Origin: Chitinophagaceae bacterium
GTDB taxonomy: Bacteria > Bacteroidota > Bacteroidia > Chitinophagales > Chitinophagaceae
Reading direction: 5' to 3'
DNA: 64,000 bases
Assembly (NCBI GenBank): GCA_014879565.1
Contig: JACSRW010000032.1
Span: 310,001-374,000, forward strand
Part shown: positions 35,467-43,912 of the stretch, piece by piece
Numbering within the stretch: the stretch's first letter is position 1
Layout of the letters: the number at the start of each line of letters is the position of its first letter
Notes under the pieces: generated by a model
What the model saw: only the letters and a program-made list of their open reading frames with translations
Told to the model about the DNA's origin: nothing
The model's database searches: none
Position numbers and translations under genes: made by a program

Positions 35467-37848
35467 TTAAAAACCCTTTTTCTCTCCGGCTTTCTGCATC
35501 GGGTTAATGCCCTGAACCGGGGTGGTCTGCTGTTTTTGTTTAAAGAGTTTGAATTTGGAAGGAGCAGGAATTTCCCCGTAGCTGTTATTGCTTTCATCGG
35601 TATCGGCGGTTTCCTTAAACGGATCAAGCCTGACCGATTTGACCTGCTTGTCTTTCATAAAAGTCTTCACAACATTTTTCTCATTTTTCCTCCAGACCTG
35701 TGCAGGAATACGCTCTACTTCTTTGCTGCCGTCCTGGTAGGTCCATTCAAGAATAATGGGCATGACAAGTCCGCCTTTATTACTGAAGGAAATTTCATAC
35801 AGGTGTTTACTGCCGTATTTCTGTTTCCCTTCCGCATCCAGCACCTCTGTCTGGGGACGGATAGTTACAGGGTATCTGGCCGTGTCATAGGGGGCAATGC
35901 CGCGGGCATACTGCCAATAAAAGTCACGGAGCGTACTGTCGCGATCCGTTTCAAAAACAATACTTTTGTCTTCGCGATTGCGGATTTTGGCAATATCCTC
36001 AAACTCATTGACATAAGGCCTTGGAAGCGGGCGCATCACTACGGTGTCTTTGGTAAGTCCCGGAACGGCACTGACATCCGGTACGGCATATTTAACGGAA
36101 TCAATCGCGATATCACAGGCATCTGTTCCGTAGAACCAGCCTCTCCAGAACCAGTCAAGGTCTTCTCCGGTGGCATCTTCAATCGTCCGGAAAAAATCGG
36201 CCGGGGTCGGCGATTTGAACATCCAGCGACGGGCATATTCCCGGAAGGCATTGTCAAACAGTTCACGGCCTACAATCGTTTCCCGCAATATATTCAGCCC
36301 GGCTGCCACCTTATCATACGCATTGGCGCCGAAATTGTTGATGTTTTCGCTATTGGTCATAATGGGCTCCAGCTGGTCCTTGGGAAGTTTCATGTATTCA
36401 GCAATGGCCCAGGCAGGGCCTCCGTCTGAAGGAAACTTATTATCCCATAATTCCTGCGTCAGGTATTGCAGATAGGAGTTGAGGCCTTCATCCATCCAGG
36501 TCCACTGCCGTTCATCACTGTTCACAATCATGGGGAAGAAGGTATGGCCTACTTCGTGAATAATAACAAGAATAGCCGCATTCTTGGCCCCTTCGCTGTA
36601 ACTGCCGTCTTTTTCCGCACGACCCGGGTTAAAGGAAATCATGGGGTATTCCATTCCCTGGTTGCCTTCCACACTGATGGCGACAGGGTAGGGGTAAGGG
36701 AAGGCAAATTTTGAATAGGTACGCAGGGTGTGGGCCACGGCCTTGGTGGAGAATTTACTGTATATGGGATAGGCTTCTTTGGCGTAATAGCTCATGGCCA
36801 TTACTTTTTTGCCTTCAATTTTCACCGGTTGCGCATCCCAGACAAAACGCCGGGAGGAAGTCCAGGCAAAATCACGAACGTTATCCGCTTTATATATCCA
36901 GGTCTTTTTGGCTTTGCTGACCGAGCGGGAGGCCGCCAGGGCTTCCTCCAGGGTTACAATCTGAAGGGGTTCTGAAGCCGTCTGCGCTTTATTCCAGCGG
37001 GCCAGTTGGGTGGCATTGAGGGTTTGTGCATAGTTCTGGCATTCACCGGTTGCTCCAACAATATGATCAGCCGGTACGGTCATCTGCACCCGGAAGTTGC
37101 CGAAGCAAAGGGTGAATTCCCCTGTACCGGTAAATTGATGGTTTTGCCATCCCTGGTCATCACTGTAGCGGCATAACCGGGGATACCACTGGGTCATCGT
37201 ATAGTTATTATTGCCGTCTTCTGCGAAATGCTCATAACCGCCCCTCGCGCCCCCGAACCGCATAAAATCACCCCGGTTGACAATACGGTAATTCCAGCTG
37301 CAGTTGAATATAAACTTCTGGCCGGGTTTCAGCGGGGCGGGCAGCATCACTTTCATCATTGTCTTGTTAATGGTATACTGTAACGGTTTGCCGCCGGCAT
37401 CCGTGAGCCGGGTAATGTTCACACCATAGCCGTTGTCCGACCGCCTTTCTTCAAAACGGTCCATGTACTTGTCCGTGGCTTCCTTCGGCAGCCTGTTTGA
37501 ACTCTGGTAGTTGGCGTTATTGACGGTACTGTGCTGATTTTCGTCCAGCTGCATCCAGAAATAGGTCAGTACATCCGGTGAATTGTTATAATAGGTGATG
37601 GTTTCAGAACCGGTGAGCCGGTTGCCGGCCTCATCCAGTTCGCATTTGATATCATAATCCACCCGTTGCTGCCAATAACGAACACCCGGCGCACCACTGG
37701 CTGTCCGCTGGTCATTGGGAGTGGGCAGCAGGGTGCCAAGCTGCTCAAATTTATTGGCATGACTGGCATTGGGATTATTCATCAACTGGGCGGATGAAGG
37801 ACCTGTGATACTGAAAAGGGCGAAGAGAAAAATGAAGGTGTATTTCAT
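35467..37848 (-). CDS. M1-family zinc metallopeptidase, exported (copy B)
   Basis: This 793-residue paralogue of the preceding entry is colinear over the full length. It has a signal peptide (residues 1-20, TGPSSAQ), zinc motif HEVGH at 431-435, WMDEGLN as third-ligand motif and GMEYP as substrate motif. The two copies share long identical stretches such as QQRVDYDIKCELDE and SNKGGLVMPII, and differ mainly in the Gly-rich loop near residue 195 and the C-terminus. It is 21 nt from the HupE/UreJ gene upstream, so the two are probably cotranscribed. Confidence 0.92.
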   Translation of the reverse strand: MKYTFIFLFALFSITGPSSAQLMNNPNASHANKFEQLGTLLPTPNDQRTASGAPGVRYWQQRVDYDIKCELDEAGNRLTGSETITYYNNSPDVLTYFWMQLDENQHSTVNNANYQSSNRLPKEATDKYMDRFEERRSDNGYGVNITRLTDAGGKPLQYTINKTMMKVMLPAPLKPGQKFIFNCSWNYRIVNRGDFMRFGGARGGYEHFAEDGNNNYTMTQWYPRLCRYSDDQGWQNHQFTGTGEFTLCFGNFRVQMTVPADHIVGATGECQNYAQTLNATQLARWNKAQTASEPLQIVTLEEALAASRSVSKAKKTWIYKADNVRDFAWTSSRRFVWDAQPVKIEGKKVMAMSYYAKEAYPIYSKFSTKAVAHTLRTYSKFAFPYPYPVAISVEGNQGMEYPMISFNPGRAEKDGSYSEGAKNAAILVIIHEVGHTFFPMIVNSDERQWTWMDEGLNSYLQYLTQELWDNKFPSDGGPAWAIAEYMKLPKDQLEPIMTNSENINNFGANAYDKVAAGLNILRETIVGRELFDNAFREYARRWMFKSPTPADFFRTIEDATGEDLDWFWRGWFYGTDACDIAIDSVKYAVPDVSAVPGLTKDTVVMRPLPRPYVNEFEDIAKIRNREDKSIVFETDRDSTLRDFYWQYARGIAPYDTARYPVTIRPQTEVLDAEGKQKYGSKHLYEISFSNKGGLVMPIILEWTYQDGSKEVERIPAQVWRKNEKNVVKTFMKDKQVKSVRLDPFKETADTDESNNSYGEIPAPSKFKLFKQKQQTTPVQGINPMQKAGEKKGF

Positions 37849-37866
37849 GGCTTTTGTTTTTAAAAG

Positions 37867-38445
37867 TTAAAAAGGCAACCGGCTGAGCGCCATTTGTAAG
37901 GAAAGACTGAATATAGCGGCGGACAGAAAAATGACCCATTCCCGGCGGTTTATTTTTATCGGATTTACAATCACTTCGGTGAGCAGCAGCAGGACCGTGA
38001 CTACCACGATCTGACCGGCCTCCAGGCCAACGTTAAAGCCGAAAAGTCCCCAACCGATGCTTTGATCCTGTGCCAGCATAAAACGAATTGTATTGGCAAA
38101 ACCCATCCCATGGATCAGGCCAAAAAAAAGGGCCAGGAAATAGTTGATCCGGATAGACCGGGGAGTGAATTTTTTCTGAAAAAGATTACTGATGGCGGTT
38201 ATCACAATGGTACAGGGGATCAGGAATTCTACCCATGCCTGGGAAAAGCGTATGATATCCAGCACACTAAGGGCCAGGGTGAGGGAATGACCAAGGGTAA
38301 AAGCGGTTACAAGTATCAGGACCTGTTTCCAGTCATGAATAATATAAATGGCTGCCAGAACTGCAATGAACAAAAGATGATCCATGGCATCCCAGCTCAT
38401 GATATGTTCCCAGCCCAGCCCGAAATAAAATGAAAAATCGCTCAT
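37867..38445 (-). CDS. HupE/UreJ-family membrane protein
   Basis: This 192-residue integral membrane protein has about six hydrophobic helices. The family signature appears as GWEHIMSWDAMDHLLFIAVLAA and FTLGHSLTLALS, with a second His-containing helix FGLIHGMGFANTI. HupE/UreJ proteins are linked to nickel or other metal passage in hydrogenase/urease clusters, but the Bacteroidota members next to M1 peptidases have no known role. No hydrogenase or urease gene is present here. It is followed at once by M1 copy B. Confidence 0.85.
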   Translation of the reverse strand: MSDFSFYFGLGWEHIMSWDAMDHLLFIAVLAAIYIIHDWKQVLILVTAFTLGHSLTLALSVLDIIRFSQAWVEFLIPCTIVITAISNLFQKKFTPRSIRINYFLALFFGLIHGMGFANTIRFMLAQDQSIGWGLFGFNVGLEAGQIVVVTVLLLLTEVIVNPIKINRREWVIFLSAAIFSLSLQMALSRLPF

Positions 38446-38548
38446 CCTTTTTTTGTTTTGTGGTCAAACCAAACGGTTAATTTTACCGTCTGTCTTTGGT
38501 GGTCCAAAATAAGACCTGCCGGCGGAATCCGGAAAAAATTAATTGTCA

Positions 38549-39058
38549 ATGGTATCATCCTTCAATAAATGGCTGCTCCTCCTGGTTTTTACACTGAACT
38601 GGGCGGGTAAGCCTATGCCGCACCCCTTTCATGTCAGTGTGGTGGAAATTCAGCACAATGACAGGGAAAAAACCCTGGAGATCAGTTGTAAAATTTTTAC
38701 GGATGACTTTGAGCGGATCCTGGCCAAAACCTATCAGGCCAAAGTGGATCTTATTAACCCTCCGGATAAAACGGCCATGGATAGCCTGGTAAAAAAATAC
38801 CTGCTCAGCCACCTGGCGGTACAGGTAAACGGGAAAAGGGTGGAATTGTCATACCTGGGTTTTGAGCATGATAAGGAAGCGGTCTATGGCTATATTGAAG
38901 GGGTGGATGTACCGGTGCTGAACCGGATTGCGGTATCCACCAATATGATGTACGACCAGTTTGATGACCAGGTTAATATTCTCCATGTCACGGTAAACGG
39001 CCAGCGTAAGAGTACCAAACTGAATTTCCCTGAAACAGAGGCGGGGATTGTTTTTTAG
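38549..39058 (+). CDS. DUF6702-type exported protein
   Basis: This 169-residue protein has an N-terminal hydrophobic signal (WLLLLVFTLNWAG) followed by HPFHVSVVEIQHNDREKTLEISCKIFTDDFE, the recognisable start of the small DUF6702 family. The rest is predicted beta-rich. This family commonly accompanies M1 peptidases and HupE/UreJ-like proteins in Bacteroidota, as here, where it is divergent from them. I use ATG 38549; the TTG two codons upstream is less likely. The assignment is from memory of the family pattern. Confidence 0.65.
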   Translation: MVSSFNKWLLLLVFTLNWAGKPMPHPFHVSVVEIQHNDREKTLEISCKIFTDDFERILAKTYQAKVDLINPPDKTAMDSLVKKYLLSHLAVQVNGKRVELSYLGFEHDKEAVYGYIEGVDVPVLNRIAVSTNMMYDQFDDQVNILHVTVNGQRKSTKLNFPETEAGIVF

Positions 39059-39083
39059 AAAACGGGGGTGTGCCGGGCCGGAT

Positions 39084-40376
39084 TCATTCCATATCTTCTT
39101 TCAGTTCCTGGCTCAGGGTGACAAGTACTTTGTCAATCCGGTGACCGTCCATATCAATCACTTCAATGGTAAATCCTTTCCAGGTCAGTTTGTCACCTGT
39201 TTTAGGAATTCTTTCGAGTTCATGCAGCACGAAGCCGGCGAGTGTGTCAAACTCGTGTTCGCCTTCATTCATCCATTCCGCTTTTTCAAAGCGCGTCAGG
39301 AAATCATAAAAGGGAATCTGACCGTCCACGATAAATGTGCCGTCCTCCCTTTCCTTGATTTCATAGTCGGGCACATCGGGCTGGGGAAGATCTCCCACAA
39401 TAGCTTCAAGGATATCATTCAGGGTGATCAGTCCGAGGATGCTGCCATATTCATCCACGATAAAGGCCGAATGGATTTTTGACTCCTTGAATTTTTCCAG
39501 CACCTGATAGGGGGTATTATTTTCCGGCACAAAAAGTGCTGGCCGCATGAGTTCTCTGAACAGGGTATTGTCCGGGCTGATATAAAGGTCTTTTATGGAG
39601 ACAACGCCCTTAATATTATCAATCTCCCCGTCACAGATCGGATAGGCGGAGTGTGGCTCCTGCAGGATCTTTTCCTTGATCTTATCTTCATTTTCATTCA
39701 CGCCAAACCAGATGATATCACTCCGGTGCGTCATCAGGGAGGTGATATTCCGGTCGCCCAGGTGAAAGACTCTTTCAATAATTTCCTGCTCGGCTTCTTC
39801 AATGGTGCCGGCTTCTGTTCCCTCGGTGATCAGGGTCTTGATTTCTTCCTCTGTTACCGCATCTTCCCGGGATCTTTTGATGTTAAACAGGGCAAAAAAG
39901 ATATTGCTTGTTTTATTCAGCAGCCAGACAAAGGGATGTGTCAGGCGGGCAAATCCCTTCATCGGGCCTGCCACCATTTTGGCAATTTTTTCGGAACGAA
40001 GCAGTCCGATACGCTTGGGGATAAGTTCTCCGAAAACAATGGAAAGGTAAGTGACCAGGATAACGATCACCGTGGTGGAGATCGTTTCCGCATAGGGTTG
40101 AAGGGGTGTGATTTTTTCCACCCAGGGTTGCAGATCCCTGCCGAATCTTTCCCCTGAATAAACCCCGGTAATGATGGAAATCAGGGTAATGCCTATCTGT
40201 ACGGCCGAAAGGAATAATTCGGGATGATTGGAGAGCGCAAGGGCCAGTTTTGCTTTTTTATCCCCTTTTTCCGCCAGGTGTTCCAGCCGGGCTTTACGGG
40301 CCGAAACCAGGGCGATTTCAGACATCGAAAAAACACCGTTGAGCAGGATGAGAAAACCCAATATGAAAATGTCCAT
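39084..40376 (-). CDS. CNNM/CorC-type hemolysin-family membrane protein with CBS pair
   Basis: This 430-residue protein has an N-terminal CNNM domain with about four membrane helices (residues 1-190, including SMSEIALVSARKARLE and FGELIPKRIGL), a CBS pair (about 205-330, including SAYPICDGEIDNIKGVVSIKDL and HSAFIVDEYGSILGLITLND), and a C-terminal CorC_HlyC domain (about 345-425). Such proteins bind Mg-nucleotide and act in magnesium/cobalt transport; the hemolysin name is historical. GldE of gliding bacteria is a relative, but no gld gene is adjacent. Its start overlaps the PAP2 stop by one base (TGATG), so translation is probably coupled. Confidence 0.9.
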   Translation of the reverse strand: MDIFILGFLILLNGVFSMSEIALVSARKARLEHLAEKGDKKAKLALALSNHPELFLSAVQIGITLISIITGVYSGERFGRDLQPWVEKITPLQPYAETISTTVIVILVTYLSIVFGELIPKRIGLLRSEKIAKMVAGPMKGFARLTHPFVWLLNKTSNIFFALFNIKRSREDAVTEEEIKTLITEGTEAGTIEEAEQEIIERVFHLGDRNITSLMTHRSDIIWFGVNENEDKIKEKILQEPHSAYPICDGEIDNIKGVVSIKDLYISPDNTLFRELMRPALFVPENNTPYQVLEKFKESKIHSAFIVDEYGSILGLITLNDILEAIVGDLPQPDVPDYEIKEREDGTFIVDGQIPFYDFLTRFEKAEWMNEGEHEFDTLAGFVLHELERIPKTGDKLTWKGFTIEVIDMDGHRIDKVLVTLSQELKEDME

Positions 40377-40993
40377 CAGACGGAAACAGTTGGTTGATTA
40401 CCGAAGATAGCAAATCCGAACCGCTTATTGAAAAGCGTACCGGTAGCCAGCCCGAAAACTGTGCCCAGCAGGGCGCCGGTGAGCACATCAAGGGGGTAAT
40501 GAACGCCCACATATACCTGGGCATAGGCCACGGATGCTGCCCAGCCTATAGCCAGCCAGGCCCATTTGCCAATAACGGGACGAAGAGTCACCAGGGCAAA
40601 TACCCCCATTCCGAAATGATTGGCCGCATGGTTGGAAATAAAACTGAAACCGGATCCGCAATGCTCAAGCAGCAGCCGGGTATACATGAAAAAATCCGGA
40701 TCATTACAGGGGCGTACCCGTTCAAACACTTTTTTAAATGCCTGTGTTCCGGTGATGTCGCAGAGGGCAAATGTGCAGATAAAGAGCAGGGCCCACCACG
40801 CGCCTTTACCGCGGAAATTCATTACGGTAAACAAAAGCAGGAAAAGATAAAGAGGGGCCCAGTATTCGGCGGTCCGCCAGAGAGGGAGGAGACTGTCAAG
40901 CCACGGGTGTGTCCACTGGCTGTTCAGTTTTATATACAGCCATTTATCCCATTGTACCAGTTTGTCAACCAGAGAGATTGCCATCCATACCAT
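40376..40993 (-). CDS. PAP2-family membrane phosphatase
   Basis: This 205-residue protein has five to six membrane helices and the three phosphatase motifs: KKVFERVRP (residues 87-95, the Kx6RP motif), a variant PSGH reading FISNHAANH (118-126) and YVGVHYPLDV (161-170) with His165 and Asp169. It should dephosphorylate a lipid such as undecaprenyl pyrophosphate or phosphatidate at the membrane surface. A TAnnTTTG box ends only 4 nt before ATG 40993; a second ATG at 40984 (MAISLVDK) would leave room for a short 5' UTR. Confidence 0.9.
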   Translation of the reverse strand: MVWMAISLVDKLVQWDKWLYIKLNSQWTHPWLDSLLPLWRTAEYWAPLYLFLLLFTVMNFRGKGAWWALLFICTFALCDITGTQAFKKVFERVRPCNDPDFFMYTRLLLEHCGSGFSFISNHAANHFGMGVFALVTLRPVIGKWAWLAIGWAASVAYAQVYVGVHYPLDVLTGALLGTVFGLATGTLFNKRFGFAIFGNQPTVSV

Positions 40994-40997
40994 GGAA

Positions 40998-41005
40998 CAA
41001 AAATA
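40998..41005 (-). promoter_or_regulatory. Candidate -7 box (TATTTTTG) for the PAP2-CNNM pair
   Basis: An exact TAnnTTTG match on the minus strand, 4 nt upstream of the first ATG or 13 nt upstream of the second. Confidence 0.5.
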
Positions 41006-41114
41006 ACGGATGTCTGGTTTCTTTGCTGAGCGGATTGAAATAAGTGCGGGCGGGTATGGACATTCCCGTTTTAAGTGTTTTCTTTGCGCGTTAAGCCGGG
41101 TTGCTTATCCTTAC

Positions 41115-43094
41115 ATGCTGACCAGATTCAAAATACCAAAAACCTTATTGTGGGTAGCCAATCTTTTTGGCATCTTCCTGCTCTTATTCACTCTTTTCCG
41201 GCTTATCACCTATCTGGCTTTCCGGCCTGAATCAGTCAGTTTCGGGCAGGCGCTTCCCTCCTTTGGGATGGGTATCCGGTATGATCTTCGCTGGATATCC
41301 GTAATCCTCCTGCCGGTGGTTTTATTCAGTATCACACCCCGGTTTTCTCCTTTTTTTTCAGCGAGGAATAAAAAATGGTGGACCTGGTATCTTGCGCTTA
41401 TCACGTTTATCGTGTTTTTCTTTTTTGCAGCCGGTTTCGGCAGTTTCTCCTATAATCGGACACCCCTGGATGCCGGTGCGATGAATTTTGCGGAAGATTT
41501 TACGATTTCGCTGAAAATGATCTGGCAGACTTATCCCCTGATCTGGATGCTGCTCGGGTTGCTGGTGGCGGTTCTTATTTTCCGGTGGATGTATCACCGC
41601 AGTCACTGGCAGGTGATTAACCGAACGGATGGAAAACGGATACCGCACCGCCGTAAACATTTTTTGTTCGTAGCCCTGATCCTGGTAGCCCTGGTCTATG
41701 GTACCCCGGGATGGCCACCCCTGAGCCGCAAGGACAGTTTCCGTTTTTCAAACAGTTTTCTTTCTTACCTGGCGATCAATCCGCTGCAGAACTTCGTAGC
41801 CACCCTCCGCCTTCGTAAACCTGATTATAACCAGCAAAAAGCCCGGGAAGTGTTTCCGGTTATGGCAGAATGGCTGGATTTGCCGGAGCCGGATAAATTC
41901 AGTTACCGGCGGGAACTGGCCCCCAGGAGTGCTGCATTTGAAAGCCGGCCCAATATTGTATTGGTGCAATGCGAGTCATTCAGTATGTACAAAAGCAGCA
42001 TGAGCGGAAATCCGCTTAACGCCACTCCTTACTTTGATTCTTTATGCCGGCAGGGCATATTCTTTGAACGTTGTTTTTCCCCTCATTTCTCTACAGCCCG
42101 GGCCCTTTTCGCCATTTTGTCGGGTATCCCGGATGCCCAATTATTTAAGTTTTCAACCCGTAATCCGGAAGCGCTGAACCAGCGCACCATTATCAATGAA
42201 CTGGAAGGGTACGAAAAACATTATTTCCTCGGCGGGGATCCGGAGTTTAACAACTTTGAAGGTATACTGGGAAATATCCGCGGTTTGCAGATGCATACCG
42301 GGGATTCCATCCGGGCTCCCCGTATTAATGTGTGGGGGGTAAGTGACAAAGATCTTTTTCTGGCAGCGCATGAGGAGTTCAGGAAGAAAGACAAACCTTT
42401 TTTTGCCTATATCCAGACAGCCGGAAATCACCGGCCATACAATAAAACCATACCGGAATCGGACACGGATTTTGTACGTGTGCAGATACCTGAAGAGCAA
42501 TTGCTGAAATATGGCTTTGAATCGCTGGATGAATACAACTGTTTCCGTTATTCAGATTATTGTTTCCGGGAGTTTATCGAAGCTGCCAAAAAGGAAGCCT
42601 ATTTTGAAAATACCCTCTTTGTTTTTGTCGGCGATCATGGACTGGCAGGTAATGCGCAGGCCCTGTATCCGCCCGTCTGGACAGAACAAAGGCTAACGGA
42701 TGTGCATGTGCCGCTTCTTTTTTATGCCCCCTCTCTGCTGACGGCCCAGCGGCGGACTGAAGTGGTTTCCCAGATTGATGTGCTGCCTACTATTGCCGGT
42801 ATGCTGCATCATTCCTATGTGAATACCACGCTGGGCCGTGACCTGCTGGATCCGTCAAAAAAGAAATCATTTGCGTTTATTACCAATACAGCAGACCGGA
42901 TCGGGATGGTAACAGATTCTTTTTATTTTTCAAAGAATATAAACTCCGGGGAAGAATTGCTGACACTGATGCATCACCCCGTCCGGCCCTACAAACAGGT
43001 TGTCCTTGATTCTGTACGACGCAGTTTATCCGGGTTTACGATGGCCTATTTCGAGACCGCAAAGTACCTGCTGATGAATAACCGCGAAAACTAG
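41115..43094 (+). CDS. LTA-synthase-like membrane sulfatase-fold transferase
   Basis: This 659-residue protein has about five N-terminal membrane helices (residues 1 to about 200) and then an extracytoplasmic sulfatase/alkaline-phosphatase-type domain starting at PNIVLVQCESFSMYKSS (metal-binding Glu), with HFSTARALFAILSG (probable catalytic Thr), AGNHRPYN and FVFVGDHGL (metal-binding Asp-His). This is the architecture of lipoteichoic-acid synthases and phosphoglycerol/phosphoethanolamine transferases. In a Gram-negative bacterium it more likely decorates a glycolipid or glycan with a phospho-alcohol. I start at MLTRFKIPKTLLW, just before the first helix; the frame is open 35 codons further upstream. 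Confidence 0.85.
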   Translation: MLTRFKIPKTLLWVANLFGIFLLLFTLFRLITYLAFRPESVSFGQALPSFGMGIRYDLRWISVILLPVVLFSITPRFSPFFSARNKKWWTWYLALITFIVFFFFAAGFGSFSYNRTPLDAGAMNFAEDFTISLKMIWQTYPLIWMLLGLLVAVLIFRWMYHRSHWQVINRTDGKRIPHRRKHFLFVALILVALVYGTPGWPPLSRKDSFRFSNSFLSYLAINPLQNFVATLRLRKPDYNQQKAREVFPVMAEWLDLPEPDKFSYRRELAPRSAAFESRPNIVLVQCESFSMYKSSMSGNPLNATPYFDSLCRQGIFFERCFSPHFSTARALFAILSGIPDAQLFKFSTRNPEALNQRTIINELEGYEKHYFLGGDPEFNNFEGILGNIRGLQMHTGDSIRAPRINVWGVSDKDLFLAAHEEFRKKDKPFFAYIQTAGNHRPYNKTIPESDTDFVRVQIPEEQLLKYGFESLDEYNCFRYSDYCFREFIEAAKKEAYFENTLFVFVGDHGLAGNAQALYPPVWTEQRLTDVHVPLLFYAPSLLTAQRRTEVVSQIDVLPTIAGMLHHSYVNTTLGRDLLDPSKKKSFAFITNTADRIGMVTDSFYFSKNINSGEELLTLMHHPVRPYKQVVLDSVRRSLSGFTMAYFETAKYLLMNNREN

Positions 43095-43831
43095 TGTTTC
43101 TTGCAGGCCTGGATAATCAGCCTGGGTGAATGCTGCACATCATAATGTCCCAGCTGGTAATCGCCGAATATTTCCTGCACCTGGAGTCCCTGGTAAGCAA
43201 GCATTTCAGTAAAATCACCCAGATTGAATTTTGCCACTTTTTCCGTGTAGGAATATGGATGAGGGAGAACCGGATCGGAGATCGTTATTCGTTTATGAAA
43301 ATGAGTGCTGTCGTCCCAGCGCTGAATTGAATAAACAGTTGCGCCGACTTTTTTTTCTTCTTCATGCCTGAGGCCGTTTTCTGCGTAATGTACATTGAGA
43401 TAGTCAATGACAAAACAACCACCGGGCTTCAGGCTGGCTGCTATTGTCCGGATCGCGGCATCGTGTTCCCGGCGGGTGCGGAAGTACCCGAAGCTGGTAA
43501 AAAAATTAAAAGCATATTGGTAATAATTACTCCGGAAAGGCAGGCGCATATCATGGATAAAAAACTCAGTTCCGGCAGGTGCTGTTTTTATGGCTTCTTC
43601 GATACTCCGGGGAGCAATATCTATTCCGGTTACCTGGTATCCCATCGAAGCAAGAATTTTGCTGTGACGGCCTCTGCCACAGGCCACATCCAGCATCCGC
43701 GAAGCCGGTTCGGGCCGGAGATAACGGATCAGTTCCCCGATGAAGGCAGCCGCTTCCTTTTCATCCCGCTCAAAATATAGTTTATGATAGAAAGAAGAAT
43801 TAAACCAGTCTTGGTACCAGGCAGTTTCCAT
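43091..43831 (-). CDS. Class I SAM-dependent methyltransferase
   Basis: This 246-residue protein carries motif I MLDVACGRGRHSKIL and then VTGIDIAP (motif II) in a standard Rossmann methyltransferase fold, plus LKPGGCFVIDYLN. The substrate is unknown; small-molecule methyltransferases of this kind are common. I start at METAWYQDWF, 7 nt downstream of a TAnnTTTG box; the open frame continues 11 codons upstream through the box. Its stop and that of the convergent gene share the palindrome CTAG. Confidence 0.85.
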   Translation of the reverse strand: METAWYQDWFNSSFYHKLYFERDEKEAAAFIGELIRYLRPEPASRMLDVACGRGRHSKILASMGYQVTGIDIAPRSIEEAIKTAPAGTEFFIHDMRLPFRSNYYQYAFNFFTSFGYFRTRREHDAAIRTIAASLKPGGCFVIDYLNVHYAENGLRHEEEKKVGATVYSIQRWDDSTHFHKRITISDPVLPHPYSYTEKVAKFNLGDFTEMLAYQGLQVQEIFGDYQLGHYDVQHSPRLIIQACKKH

Positions 43832-43838
43832 GCTGCTG

Positions 43839-43846
43839 CAAAAGTA
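43839..43846 (-). promoter_or_regulatory. Candidate -7 box (TACTTTTG) for the methyltransferase gene
   Basis: An exact TAnnTTTG match on the minus strand, 7 nt before the ATG. It forms a divergent pair with the glmM box 40 nt away. Confidence 0.5.
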
Positions 43847-43885
43847 AGCTCTGTGTAAATACAAAGCTGTTGCTGTTGAATTGCT

Positions 43886-43893
43886 TATTTTTG
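43886..43893 (+). promoter_or_regulatory. Candidate -7 box (TATTTTTG) for glmM
   Basis: An exact TAnnTTTG match 19 nt before the glmM start. TTG triplets occur upstream, but none at the ideal 17-23 nt spacing. Confidence 0.45.
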
Positions 43894-43912
43894 CCCCCCT
43901 AAAACAGAAAAT

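Noticed and set aside
38446-38548. Partial inverted repeats (GGTCAAACCAAA and TTTGGTGGTCC) in the divergent HupE/DUF6702 promoter region
   Set aside because: The arms match only imperfectly and no known operator pattern results; not strong enough to list as a site.
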